Positions 45,082-53,159 of a stretch of DNA of 64,000 nucleotides are shown here, piece by piece. A program made the translations under genes and the position numbers. The stretch is taken from NCBI GenBank assembly GCA_045546775.1, contig JAZQDM010000088.1:9807-73806 (forward strand), in the 5' to 3' direction. This DNA comes from RGIG3002 sp045546775 (GTDB lineage Bacteria; Bacillota; Clostridia; Lachnospirales; Lachnospiraceae). The notes below the pieces were generated by a model, which did not search any database, had not been told where the DNA came from, and saw only the letters and a program-made list of their open reading frames with translations. Within the stretch, counting starts at the first letter, position 1, and each line of letters starts with the position of its first letter.

Positions 45082-46563
45082 TTATTTATCATTCATATCA
45101 TTCAAATCCTCTTTCTCCGGAAGATGGGTCAAATCATACGTTCTTTCACCATTCGTTTTGTTATCTGTCAGAGCAATATCTTCCTTTTCTTCTACTTCCT
45201 TTTCTTCTACTTCTTTTTCATCTATTTCATTGTGTTTTGTTTCATTAGCATCGGATTCGTCTGCTACATCTTCTGTAGTTTCATTGTCCTTCTTCAATGC
45301 GGTTTCTTCACTTTTCATTTCACAAAAAACATTGCCCGAAGAGATAATATCCAAACGGACATATTGTTCCGTGCTGATTGGTAAACCTTTTTTCTTCAAA
45401 TATTTGTTGGTCGTTTTCTTAACAAATGCATAGAAAATAGCAAAAATCGGCACACCGACAACCATGCCAAAAACACCAAACAGTCCACCAAAAATAGTAA
45501 TTGAAAATATAACCCAAAAGCTCGCCAAACCTGTAGAATCTCCCAGAATTTTCGGTCCAAGGAAATTTCCGTCAAACTGTTGTAAAATGATAATAAAAAT
45601 AATAAAGTAAATGCATTTTACCGGATCAACTAACAAAATCAAAAACGAACATGGTACAGCACCAAAAAACGGACCAAAAAACGGAATAACGTTTGTCACA
45701 CCAACGATAACACTAATCAAAACTGTGTACGGCATATTCATAAGAGACACGCAGGAGAAACAAATCAGTCCAATCAACAAGGAATCAATAATTTTCCCAA
45801 CGATAAAACCACCAAATGTCTTGTGGGCAAAACGGAAATCACTAATAATAGAGTTCGCTGTCTTTCTATCAAAAAAAGCGTATGCCATTTTTTTAGCTTG
45901 TCCGCAAAATTTTTCTTTGCTTCCCAGTAAATAAATGGAAATAATTAAACCGATTACTAAATTCCACAACGCTTTTAATACGCCAAGGACACTTCCCAAA
46001 ACACTTTTTGACAGAGATTGAATAATAGAATTAGCTTGCGGAATTAAAGTGCCTTCGAACCAATTGGTCAATTGATTGGAATAATTTTCTAAGACGTTGT
46101 TTATTGCCTCATATATATCCGGATTGTTTGACAAAATCTTTGTAATAAATGCTTCCAGGTTTTCAATATAACGCGGGAACTGTTCAATAATACTTTGTAT
46201 ACTATTCAACAGCTGCGGAATTACCATTGCAAAAAAAGCATATACAACTGAAATTACAACAACAAGAGTAAGTAAAATCGATACAAGTCGTATTCTCTTT
46301 TTGCTCTTTTTTGTCAACTCTTTGTTATATTTTTTCATCAACGGAAAAAACAATTTTTTTTCAAATCCGTTTACTAAAGGTGTAAACAAATATGCCAAAA
46401 TCATTCCATACAAAATGGGCATAGCCACAGTGACTATCGTATCGAATCCGCTTGATATTCTATTTCCGTTAAAGATAAAATAAGCTAATAAAATACTTGC
46501 TCCGACAACCAAAAATGCAGTAATACCCCAAAACAAATATTTTTTGTCAATTTTAATCCTCAT
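45082..46563 (-). CDS. AI-2E family (PerM/YdiK) membrane transporter with acidic tail
   Basis: UPF0118/AI-2E family permease of 493 residues. About seven helices span 8-390, with a long extracytoplasmic/amphipathic region in between and the family block PYTVLISVIVGVTNVIPFFGPFFGAVP plus DGNFLGPKILGDSTGL.SFWVIFSI. The ~75-residue cytosolic tail is highly charged and contains a direct repeat of EKEVE (DEKEVEEKEVEEKED). Members include the quorum signal exporter TqsA and sodium/proton antiporters; substrate unknown. GAGCGAAAAGG lies before the ATG. Confidence 0.9.
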   Translation of the reverse strand: MRIKIDKKYLFWGITAFLVVGASILLAYFIFNGNRISSGFDTIVTVAMPILYGMILAYLFTPLVNGFEKKLFFPLMKKYNKELTKKSKKRIRLVSILLTLVVVISVVYAFFAMVIPQLLNSIQSIIEQFPRYIENLEAFITKILSNNPDIYEAINNVLENYSNQLTNWFEGTLIPQANSIIQSLSKSVLGSVLGVLKALWNLVIGLIISIYLLGSKEKFCGQAKKMAYAFFDRKTANSIISDFRFAHKTFGGFIVGKIIDSLLIGLICFSCVSLMNMPYTVLISVIVGVTNVIPFFGPFFGAVPCSFLILLVDPVKCIYFIIFIIILQQFDGNFLGPKILGDSTGLASFWVIFSITIFGGLFGVFGMVVGVPIFAIFYAFVKKTTNKYLKKKGLPISTEQYVRLDIISSGNVFCEMKSEETALKKDNETTEDVADESDANETKHNEIDEKEVEEKEVEEKEDIALTDNKTNGERTYDLTHLPEKEDLNDMNDK

Positions 46564-46757
46564 ATGCCTTTTCGCTCCTGTTTTTTGTTAAATAACTTGT
46601 TTTTTTAGTATAACATTTTTTTATTCGTTTGTATTGTTAAGTTTTTCTTTTTAACATATTTTTCATTGTTTTTATAGATGTTTTAACTGTTTGTATGTTG
46701 CTTTATTTCTATTTCAACGATAAAATAAGATGAAAAATAAAAATTATGGAGTAATCA
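46564..46757. promoter_or_regulatory. Divergent intergenic region between the AI-2E gene and ttcA
   Basis: A T-rich 194-base gap. On the minus strand there is an extended -10 TGTTATACT (46607-46615) about 45 bases before the AI-2E start, and on the plus strand TTGTTA (46634-46639) with TATTTT (46657-46662), spacer 17. Both are weak candidates. No ORF or strong hairpin seen. Confidence 0.4.
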
Positions 46758-47498
46758 ATGAAATTACAACAAGTAATGAGTTTTGTAAGACGAGCAGTCG
46801 ACGACTATCATATGATTGAAGATGGAGACAAAATTGCTGTCGGTATTTCCGGCGGGAAAGACAGCCTCACACTTCTTTATGCTTTAAACGGCTTAAAACG
46901 CTTTTATCCAAAGAAATTCGACATCCATGCCGTAACAGTCGACCTCGGCTTTAAAAACCTAAATTTGAGCAAAATAGAAGCCCTATGTAACGAATTAGGT
47001 GTGGAATATACAATTGTAAAAACAGAAATCGCTGATATTATATTTGAACAACGAAAAGAAAGTAATCCCTGTTCACTTTGTGCCAAAATGCGCAAAGGCG
47101 CCTTAAATGACGCCATAAAAGCGGCGGGATGCAATAAAGTAGCTTATGCACATCACAAAGATGACGTGGTAGAAACCATGCTTCTTTCCCTTATTTATGA
47201 GGGACGTTTTCACACCTTTAGTCCGGTTACCTATTTGGACCGCATGGATTTGACCGTCATACGTCCTCTTATCTATATGGATGAGGCAGATGTCATTGGT
47301 TTTGTAAACAAAAACAACGTTCCGGTAGTCAAAAGCCCTTGCCCTGCCGATGGGTACACAAAGCGAGAATATGTACACGAACTACTAAAAAAACTCAATC
47401 AGGAAAACCCCGGTGTAAAAATGCGGATGTTTACAGCTATCACTACGGGCAATATAAAAGGATGGGAAGATTTAAGTGGAAAATCCAAACTATCATGA
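46758..47498 (+). CDS. ttcA: TtcA-family tRNA thiolation protein
   Basis: PP-loop ATPase of the TtcA/TtuA type that makes 2-thiocytidine at tRNA position 32, or a related thiolation. In 246 residues: the ATP loop SGGKDSLTLLYAL (about 30-42), the C-S-L-C pair (CSLCAKMRKGAL, about 105-116) for the iron-sulfur cluster, and a third conserved Cys in KSPCPADG. Start ATG 46758 follows TGGAG. Overlaps the following recombinase gene by 23 bases. TtuA-like activity cannot be excluded. Confidence 0.9.
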   Translation: MKLQQVMSFVRRAVDDYHMIEDGDKIAVGISGGKDSLTLLYALNGLKRFYPKKFDIHAVTVDLGFKNLNLSKIEALCNELGVEYTIVKTEIADIIFEQRKESNPCSLCAKMRKGALNDAIKAAGCNKVAYAHHKDDVVETMLLSLIYEGRFHTFSPVTYLDRMDLTVIRPLIYMDEADVIGFVNKNNVPVVKSPCPADGYTKREYVHELLKKLNQENPGVKMRMFTAITTGNIKGWEDLSGKSKLS

Positions 47499-48528
47499 TG
47501 AACAAGATAAAAAAAATATACTGAAAATGCGTGAAATTGTAAGTGAACTACCCGGTTTTTGCAAATCTTTTTTTAGAGGAATTGAGGAAACAACTTCCAG
47601 CAGGACAAGACTTGCATACGCTTATGATTTACGTATTTTCTTTGAATTTATACACGAAAACAACAGTGTTTGTAAAAAAATGGAAATCAAAGAATTTCCA
47701 TTGAGCATTTTGGATCGCATTTCCCGCGAGGATATTGAAGAATACGTGGAATATGTGAGCTTGTATGAAAAAGATGGAAAAGAACTGAGTAACAAAGAAC
47801 GTGGCAAATCAAGAAAACTTGCCTCTCTTCGCAGTTTTTATAACTATTATTTTACAAATGAACTTATTGAAAAAAATCCGGCCGTACTTGTTCCTCTTCC
47901 AAAACAACATCAAAAGGAAATTATCCGGCTTGAGCCGGACGAAGTGGCAACTCTCCTTGATATGGTTGAAGCCGGCGAGAAGCTCACAAAATCGCAAGCT
48001 AAATATCACGAAAAAACAAAGATTCGCGATGTTGCTCTTCTGACGTTGCTGTTAGGAACCGGTATCCGTGTTTCAGAATGTGTGGGCTTAGATATTTCAG
48101 ACTTAAACTTCCATACAAACGGTATGAAAATCCGTCGAAAAGGCGGTTATGAAACAGTCATTTATTTTGGAGACGAGGTGGAAACTGCACTCAAGGATTA
48201 TTTAGAAAAGAGAAAACACATCATTCCACAGTCCGGACATGAGAATGCCCTCTTTTTATCTATGCAGAACCGACGCATTTCTGTTCGAGCCGTAGAAAAC
48301 CTTGTTAAAAAGTATGCTTCCAATGTTACTACACTAAAAAAAATAACTCCTCACAAACTTCGAAGCACTTACGGCACAACTTTATATAAAGAAACCGGAG
48401 ATATTTATCTTGTTGCAGATGTCCTTGGACATAAAGATGTAAACACAACAAGAAAACATTATGCTGCTATTGAAGATGAACGTCGACGTCGCGCTGCACG
48501 CGTAGTAAAACTGCGCGAAGAAAAATAG
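47476..48528 (+). CDS. Tyrosine recombinase (XerC/XerD-like)
   Basis: A 350-residue tyrosine site-specific recombinase. The N-terminal SAM-like domain spans about 20-145; the catalytic domain carries the complete set: Arg in TGIRVSE, Lys in RRKGG, H-x-x-R in HKLRSTYG, His in LGHKD and nucleophile Tyr in RKHYAAI. This would fit XerC/XerD chromosome-dimer resolution, although phage or element integrases share the fold. There are no other mobile genes nearby and no att-like repeat seen. It starts at GTG 47476 inside ttcA, with GGGAAGA upstream. Confidence 0.88.
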   Translation: MENPNYHDEQDKKNILKMREIVSELPGFCKSFFRGIEETTSSRTRLAYAYDLRIFFEFIHENNSVCKKMEIKEFPLSILDRISREDIEEYVEYVSLYEKDGKELSNKERGKSRKLASLRSFYNYYFTNELIEKNPAVLVPLPKQHQKEIIRLEPDEVATLLDMVEAGEKLTKSQAKYHEKTKIRDVALLTLLLGTGIRVSECVGLDISDLNFHTNGMKIRRKGGYETVIYFGDEVETALKDYLEKRKHIIPQSGHENALFLSMQNRRISVRAVENLVKKYASNVTTLKKITPHKLRSTYGTTLYKETGDIYLVADVLGHKDVNTTRKHYAAIEDERRRRAARVVKLREEK

Positions 48529-48536
48529 AAAACGCT

Positions 48537-48905
48537 TTACTTCAAATAATCTGCAGAAAAATAAGGTATAATAAGGTGCTGTCCTGCACAAATCGTTTCA
48601 TCAGACAAGCCATTCATAGACATGACTTCAGCGATATACTGGTCAGCACTTTTATAATGCTCTCCCATATACTCATTGGCAATCGACCACAATGTATCCC
48701 CACCGGACACCGTAATACTTGTATAATATTTCATTTCAATCGCTTCCGATCCATCTTTCGCACTGGAGGAAACAGAAAATCCCCAAGTAGCTAAAAATGC
48801 TGCTAAAACTATCGAAAAAACAGAAATAGAAATTCTTCTTCTCAACTGTCTTGTTCTTCTAATCTTATTATTTCTAATACGTCTCTCTATCACTCTATCG
48901 TTCAT
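48537..48905 (-). CDS. LysM-domain membrane protein, YneA-like SOS division inhibitor candidate
   Basis: A 122-residue protein: basic N-terminus (arginine-rich 1-24), one membrane helix (about 25-45) and an extracellular LysM domain (about 62-115, TVSGGDTLWSIANEYMG...EVMSMNGL...ICAGQHLIIP) that binds peptidoglycan. It has the same layout as YneA of Bacillus, an SOS-induced inhibitor of division. It diverges from lexA, and the LexA box in its promoter spacer strongly suggests SOS control. Preceded by GGAGGTG. Actual inhibitor activity is inference. Confidence 0.85.
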   Translation of the reverse strand: MNDRVIERRIRNNKIRRTRQLRRRISISVFSIVLAAFLATWGFSVSSSAKDGSEAIEMKYYTSITVSGGDTLWSIANEYMGEHYKSADQYIAEVMSMNGLSDETICAGQHLIIPYFSADYLK

Positions 48906-48923
48906 ATTTACACCTCCGAAAAA

Positions 48924-48937
48924 CGAACACTTGTTGC
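48924..48937. promoter_or_regulatory. LexA box, partial match
   Basis: CGAACACTTGTTGC fits CGAAC-N4-GTTCG except at two bases at the right end. It abuts the next box, sharing one base at 48937. Confidence 0.65.
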
Positions 48938-48950
48938 GAACATTCGTTCT
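48937..48950. promoter_or_regulatory. LexA box, near-perfect
   Basis: CGAACATTCGTTCT has the intact core GAAC-N4-GTTC; only the last base departs from CGAAC-N4-GTTCG. It lies just downstream of the predicted start of transcription of the LysM gene. Confidence 0.85.
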
Positions 48951-48960
48951 TTATGTTCGT

Positions 48961-48989
48961 ATTTTATCGAACGTGCATTCTTTTGTCAA
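48961..48989 (-). promoter_or_regulatory. Promoter of the LysM gene, overlapped by a LexA box
   Basis: On the minus strand, perfect TTGACA (48989-48984), 17-base spacer, TAAAAT (48966-48961). The spacer contains the third LexA box. It lies about 55 bases before the LysM ribosome-binding site and should be a strong promoter when LexA is removed. Confidence 0.85.
48968..48981. promoter_or_regulatory. LexA box in the promoter spacer
   Basis: CGAACGTGCATTCT: GAAC-N4-ATTC, one mismatch to the core GAAC-N4-GTTC. Its position between -35 and -10 explains repression of the LysM gene. Another weak half-site follows near 49010. Confidence 0.75.
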
Positions 48990-49098
48990 TACTTATTCTT
49001 CAAAAAATCGAACAAATTTTTGGAATATATGTTTGCTTTTTTGGATTTACTGTGTTATTCTTAATTATAGAAAACAGATTTTTAGGAGGAATATTCTT

Positions 49099-49713
49099 AT
49101 GGCCGGTAAAATTACTGCAAAGCAACAAGAAATATTAAATTATATAAAAGAGGAAATATTAAAGAGAGGATATCCGCCTGCTGTTCGTGAAATTTGTGAG
49201 GCTGTTCATTTAAAATCCACTTCCTCTGTTCATGCTCATTTGGAAACATTAGAAAAAAACGGTTATATTCGCCGTGACCCAACAAAACCGAGGGCGATTG
49301 AGATTTGCGATGACAGCTTTCAAATGGTGCGTACAGAAATGGTGAGCATTCCAATCATCGGCAATGTTGCCGCAGGAACCCCGATTCTTGCAGATGAAAA
49401 TATTGAAAACTACTTTCCGATTCCTGCAGAATTTGTTCCTTCCGGTACTTCTTTTGCATTAAATGTAAAAGGTGACTCGATGATTAATGTAGGCATACAT
49501 AGCGGCGATCAGGTATTTGTAAACCAGTGTTCCACAGCCAGAAACGGCGAAATTGTAGTAGCTTTGGTTGATGACTCTGCTACCGTTAAAACTTTTTACA
49601 AAGAAGACGGTCACATCCGTCTCCAACCGGAAAACGATTCCATGGATCCGATTATCGTCGATGATTGTACGATTTTAGGTAAAGTATTCGGTGTCTTCCG
49701 CATCATGAAATAA
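49099..49713 (+). CDS. lexA: SOS repressor LexA
   Basis: Transcriptional repressor of the SOS regulon, 204 residues. An N-terminal winged helix (1-70, ITAKQQEILNYI, YPPAVREI...STSSVHAHLETLEKNGYI) precedes the protease-like domain with the Ala92-Gly93 cleavage bond (NVAAGTP), catalytic Ser127 (KGDSMIN) and Lys164 (TVKTFY). The ATG at 49099 follows AGGAGGA; frames reaching to 48931 would cross the operator region. Its own promoter is presumably autorepressed by the LexA boxes upstream, together with the divergent LysM gene. Confidence 0.97.
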   Translation: MAGKITAKQQEILNYIKEEILKRGYPPAVREICEAVHLKSTSSVHAHLETLEKNGYIRRDPTKPRAIEICDDSFQMVRTEMVSIPIIGNVAAGTPILADENIENYFPIPAEFVPSGTSFALNVKGDSMINVGIHSGDQVFVNQCSTARNGEIVVALVDDSATVKTFYKEDGHIRLQPENDSMDPIIVDDCTILGKVFGVFRIMK

Positions 49714-49744
49714 TAAAACCTCCGGTTTCAAACCGGAGGTTTAC
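49714..49744. terminator. Bidirectional terminator between lexA and rsfS
   Basis: A perfect stem of ten to twelve pairs AAACCTCCGG (49716-49725) with CCGGAGGTTT (49733-49742), tight loop, T run on the plus side and A run on the minus side; serves lexA and the rsfS end of the opposing cluster. Confidence 0.93.
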
Positions 49745-49777
49745 TATATTCTCTAGGATATCCTATCTATTTGAACT

Positions 49778-50128
49778 TTACATCAATTCTGAAATCTCGA
49801 TTTTCTTACCATCTCTCCAGATTCGTTCCAAATCATAAAAAAGACGATTTTCTTTGTCAAAAATATGAACGATAATATCGCCAAAATCCATCAAAATCCA
49901 ATTCGCACTGTCATAACCTTCAATCTGTTTCACGTGCGCACCGACTCTGCCGAGCATTTCTTCCACATTATCACACAAAGCCTGAATCTGACTTCTGTTT
50001 GTACCGCTGGCTATCAAAAAATAATCCGCCAGAACTGACACTTCACTGATATCAATTATGCTGATGTCCTCTGCTTTTTTATCTTCCAAAGCACTTATTG
50101 CAGCTTTACACATTTCCATTGAATTCAT
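49778..50128 (-). CDS. rsfS: Ribosomal silencing factor RsfS
   Basis: Binds L14 on the 50S subunit and prevents subunit joining during starvation. 116 residues with the family core: DISIIDISEVSVLADYFLIASGTNRSQIQALCDNVE and the C-terminal GYDSANWILMDFGDIIVHIFDKENRLFYDLERIW. The start directly abuts the yqeK stop (no gap). Last gene of the minus-strand cluster that begins with the radical SAM pair. Confidence 0.97.
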   Translation of the reverse strand: MNSMEMCKAAISALEDKKAEDISIIDISEVSVLADYFLIASGTNRSQIQALCDNVEEMLGRVGAHVKQIEGYDSANWILMDFGDIIVHIFDKENRLFYDLERIWRDGKKIEISELM

Positions 50129-50713
50129 TTATTTTTTCTCCAATTCATCTTTGTAATATTCATATGCTTTCTTTGTCATAGGATCAATTTCACCGCCGCC
50201 GGCGAGTAAAAACGCAAGCGTATCTGACAAAATCATAAACAAAGCCTCATCCAAATCTTCAAACGCAATTTTCCTGATTTTTGCCAAATTTGGCGCTTTG
50301 GAACGGTTCGGTTCAATATAATCGGCCACATAAATAATTTTTTCCAAAAGGCTCATATTTGGTCTGCCTGTTGTATGGTTTAAAATAGCATTGATAATAT
50401 CCGTATCCGAAATTCCGTACGTATCCATGGCAATGAAACTGCCTGCCTTTGCATGAAGAAGAGTCGGATTTTTCCGCTCCACATCATTTACAGGAATATT
50501 GTGCTTTTCACATATTTGTATTTTCTTTACATTGTCCATACACTTTGCACAATCGTGCAACAAACCGGCCAATTCTGCGCTTCGCAAATCACAACCATAA
50601 CGCATGGCAAGTGCCGTCGCAGTATAAGCAACTCCTAAGGTGTGTTCAAAGCGCTTGTCATCCTGCACTTTCTCCATCGCTTTTCTGATTTTCTTTGTGT
50701 CCGCATTTTTCAT
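50129..50713 (-). CDS. yqeK: YqeK-family HD hydrolase (symmetrical Ap4A hydrolase-like)
   Basis: HD-domain phosphohydrolase of 194 residues; YqeK proteins hydrolyse diadenosine tetraphosphate symmetrically. Metal ligands are in RFEHTLGV (His24), LLHDCAK (HD, about 53-54), ...TLLHAKAGS and INAILNHTTG, with VADYIEPNR closing the site. Usual partner between nadD and rsfS. GGAGGAT precedes the ATG. Confidence 0.94.
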   Translation of the reverse strand: MKNADTKKIRKAMEKVQDDKRFEHTLGVAYTATALAMRYGCDLRSAELAGLLHDCAKCMDNVKKIQICEKHNIPVNDVERKNPTLLHAKAGSFIAMDTYGISDTDIINAILNHTTGRPNMSLLEKIIYVADYIEPNRSKAPNLAKIRKIAFEDLDEALFMILSDTLAFLLAGGGEIDPMTKKAYEYYKDELEKK

Positions 50714-50741
50714 CTTGTAATCCTCCGCAAAGATAAATGAT

Positions 50742-50767
50742 GCAGAGGATTATTTTTCATCCTCTGC
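50742..50767 (-). other. Stem-loop over the nadD stop codon
   Basis: Nine-pair stem GCAGAGGAT with ATCCTCTGC, loop of eight; the stem includes the last codons of nadD and the loop includes its TAA. No T run follows on the minus strand, so it is not a simple terminator; it may affect stability or termination of nadD translation. Confidence 0.5.
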
Positions 50768-51370
50768 CCAGTAAATATGATTTTTATCAATATATTCAAT
50801 TACGCGGTAATGTACCATATAACGTATGGATTTGTGCTCTTCAACTTTTTTACGGATGTTGGTGGAAGAAATATCCACACAGTTCATCGGAAGAACACGG
50901 ATATCAGCGTCGAATTTTTCTTTCAGCTCTGCAATCTTTTTCTCAAGCTCTGTATCGTCGCTTCCAAGACGTCTTGCAACAAGTATGGTAACTTCTTTAA
51001 AAATCTTCTCCGGACACATCCACTGTTCCATCTGGAAAAGAGAATCTGCACCTACAATAAAGTAATATTCTGTTGTCGGATTCGCTTCTTTTAAATCCCT
51101 AATCGTTTCGTAGGAATAAGAATAGCCGTCACGGTCTACTTCGATAGTGGATAATGCAAAGTGTGAATTGTCTTCAATCGCAATACCTGTCATCGTAATT
51201 CTTGTTTTTGCATCCAATACATGCTCTTTCAAATAGGATATACCGGTAGGCACAAAAAGCACCTCGTCAAGACCATAATTCTCATATGCATTTTCTGCAA
51301 TTAACATGTGCCCTAAGTGGATCGGATTAAACGTTCCACCCATAATTCCGACTTTTTTCTTATATTCCAT
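50750..51370 (-). CDS. nadD: Nicotinate-nucleotide adenylyltransferase
   Basis: Adenylates nicotinate mononucleotide to deamido-NAD in NAD synthesis. 206 residues with GIMGGTFNPIHLGHM (phosphate loop, HxGH), the nucleotide loop VGADSLFQMEQW and the C-terminal ISSTNIRKKV. ATG at 51370 follows AGGAGAGA; a longer frame is unlikely. It has a probable promoter of its own, overlapping a palindrome. Confidence 0.96.
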   Translation of the reverse strand: MEYKKKVGIMGGTFNPIHLGHMLIAENAYENYGLDEVLFVPTGISYLKEHVLDAKTRITMTGIAIEDNSHFALSTIEVDRDGYSYSYETIRDLKEANPTTEYYFIVGADSLFQMEQWMCPEKIFKEVTILVARRLGSDDTELEKKIAELKEKFDADIRVLPMNCVDISSTNIRKKVEEHKSIRYMVHYRVIEYIDKNHIYWAEDEK

Positions 51371-51410
51371 GAATCTCTCTCCTAACAATATGTTTGATAA
51401 ATAATTGTCA

Positions 51411-51446
51411 TTGTATTTATTTTAATACAATCCGCAAAAAATACAA
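51411..51446 (-). promoter_or_regulatory. Candidate nadD promoter overlapping a seven-base palindrome
   Basis: On the minus strand TTGTAT (51446-51441), 16-base spacer, TAAAAT (51424-51419). The -10 is flanked by TTGTATT...AATACAA (51411-51430), a perfect seven-base inverted repeat with a six-base spacer, which could be an operator for a regulator of NAD synthesis. Confidence 0.4.
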
Positions 51447-51465
51447 TAGGCAATATAAACAAACT

Positions 51466-51756
51466 TTATTGTGGGAGCACGATTTTTTTATTATCTTTAT
51501 TCTCTTTATACAAAACAATTTTCTTACCGATTACTTGAACAACCTGTGATTGTGTACGTTCTGCGATTGTTTCCGCAATGGCTCTCGGGTCATCAAAACA
51601 ATTCTTCAATACAGCAATTTTAATCAATTCTCTTGTATTAAACGCTTCTCCGATTGCATTAGTAATTTCCGGTGTAATGCTTGCTTTTCCTACTTGGAAA
51701 ATAGGGTCCAGCGTACTTGCAAGACTTTTTAAATAAGCACGTTGTTTGCTCGTCAT
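51466..51756 (-). CDS. yhbY: YhbY-like RNA-binding protein (CRM domain)
   Basis: Small ribosome-assembly protein with a CRM RNA-binding domain, 96 residues. MTSKQRAYLKSLAS...PIFQVGKASITPEI, the basic ELIKIAVLKNC and the GXXG-like VIGKKIVLY end are the family pattern. The start is ATG at 51756 with AAAGG upstream; a frame beginning 30 bases earlier would overlap the preceding gap. Lies between obgE and nadD as in other Firmicutes. Confidence 0.94.
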   Translation of the reverse strand: MTSKQRAYLKSLASTLDPIFQVGKASITPEITNAIGEAFNTRELIKIAVLKNCFDDPRAIAETIAERTQSQVVQVIGKKIVLYKENKDNKKIVLPQ

Positions 51757-51786
51757 ATTGTTCACCTTTCCTATCGTTTGTATCAA

Positions 51787-53082
51787 TTATTTGTAGTAAT
51801 CAAAGCTCAATCCGTACATGCGTACCGTATCGCCTTCCTGGATGCCAAGTTCTTCCAGCTGCTCCAAAATACCATTGTCTTTTAAGAATTTCTGGAAAAA
51901 TACGAAACCTTTTTCCGATTCCAAATTGGTATAACCAAGCATTTTTTCGATTCTCGGTCCTTCTACTACATATTCGTCTTCTTCTGCATCGTATTCTACC
52001 GTGAATGGTTCGTTTCCGTCCACCAAAACAAGTTCCGGGAAATATTCCTGTTCAAACACAATAGGTGCTTCTTCCAATGTACCAAGTAAATTGTTTACAT
52101 AATACAAAAGCTCTTTTACACCTTGTCCGCTTACTGCAGAAATTGGGAAAACTTTAATCCCCTTCGGTTCAAACTCATTTTTAATTTTATCAATAGGGCT
52201 TTCACTTTCCCCATCATCATAAATCATATCGATTTTGTTGGCTGCGATTACTTGCGGTCTCTTTGCGATATCTGCATTATAGAGCTCCAGCTCTTTGTTA
52301 ATTGCATAAATATCTTCAATCGGATCACGACCTTCTGTGGAAGCCGCATCCACTATATGAATCATCACTTTTGTACGCTCGATATGCCTCAAAAATTCAT
52401 GTCCAAGCCCAACACCTTCCGATGCACCTTCAATAAGCCCCGGAATATCTGCAATGACAAAGCCTTTTGCATCTTCCAAATCTACCACGCCAAGGTTCGG
52501 ATTTAATGTAGTAAAATGATAATTTGCAATTTTAGGTCTTGCATTTGTTACACGGGACAAGAACGTAGACTTTCCAACATTCGGGAACCCGACAAGGCCC
52601 ACATCCGCAATTACTTTAAGTTCCAACAAAAGCTCCAGTTCTTTCGCAGGTTGACCTGGCTGTGCGTACTTCGGTGCCTGCATCGTACTGGTTGCATAAT
52701 GCTGGTTACCATTACCGCCACGGCCGCCTGTCAAAAGTACAACACGTCTGTTATCACCGGACATATCTGTAATGACTTTTCCGCTTTCTGCTTCTTTGAT
52801 GACAGTACCTTCCGGAACTTTAATGATAATGTCTTGTCCGTTTTTTCCACGACAATTTTTCTTGCCGCCTTCCTCACCGTTTTGCGCTGCGTATTTTCGA
52901 ATATGTCTGAAATCCGTAAGTGTATTTAACCCTTCGTCCACTTCAAAGATTACACTTCCGCCGTGTCCGCCGTCACCGCCGTCCGGACCGCCGTTTGGCA
53001 CATATTTTTCTCTTCGGAAGGAAACGTGACCGTCGCCGCCTTTTCCACTTTTTACATATATTTTGGCTCTATCTGCAAACAT
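51787..53082 (-). CDS. obgE: GTPase ObgE/CgtA
   Basis: Essential GTPase for 50S assembly and stress signalling, 431 residues. The glycine-rich OBG domain (1-158, KSGKGGDGHVSF, NGGPDGGDGGHGG) precedes the G domain: G1 GFPNVGKST (about 167-175), G3 DIPGLIEGA, G4 NKID. A C-terminal OCT domain (about 345-431) completes the Gram-positive form. Terminator upstream separates it partially from rpmA. Confidence 0.97.
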   Translation of the reverse strand: MFADRAKIYVKSGKGGDGHVSFRREKYVPNGGPDGGDGGHGGSVIFEVDEGLNTLTDFRHIRKYAAQNGEEGGKKNCRGKNGQDIIIKVPEGTVIKEAESGKVITDMSGDNRRVVLLTGGRGGNGNQHYATSTMQAPKYAQPGQPAKELELLLELKVIADVGLVGFPNVGKSTFLSRVTNARPKIANYHFTTLNPNLGVVDLEDAKGFVIADIPGLIEGASEGVGLGHEFLRHIERTKVMIHIVDAASTEGRDPIEDIYAINKELELYNADIAKRPQVIAANKIDMIYDDGESESPIDKIKNEFEPKGIKVFPISAVSGQGVKELLYYVNNLLGTLEEAPIVFEQEYFPELVLVDGNEPFTVEYDAEEDEYVVEGPRIEKMLGYTNLESEKGFVFFQKFLKDNGILEQLEELGIQEGDTVRMYGLSFDYYK

Positions 53083-53116
53083 AAAGTGTTCCTTTCATTT
53101 TTATTTAGAATTAGGT

Positions 53117-53148
53117 AAAAAAGGCTCCAAACAAAGTGTTTGAAGCCT
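53117..53148 (-). terminator. Minus-strand terminator/attenuator between rpmA and obgE
   Basis: Reading the minus strand, AGGCTTCAAACA pairs with TGTTTGGAGCCT (53148-53122), one G-U pair and a three-base loop, then a T run (53121-53117). It would end or attenuate the rplU-prp-rpmA transcript before obgE, separating ribosomal-protein supply from the GTPase. Confidence 0.85.
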
Positions 53149-53159
53149 AAGTAAATGCA

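Noticed and set aside
47476..48528. A mobile element around the tyrosine recombinase
   Set aside because: No excision genes, cargo, flanking direct repeats or tRNA target were seen; neighbours are core genes.
48931..49098. LexA extended upstream to 48931
   Set aside because: This would put the SOS operator region and lexA's own ribosome-binding site within coding sequence; LexA family starts at MAGKITAKQ.
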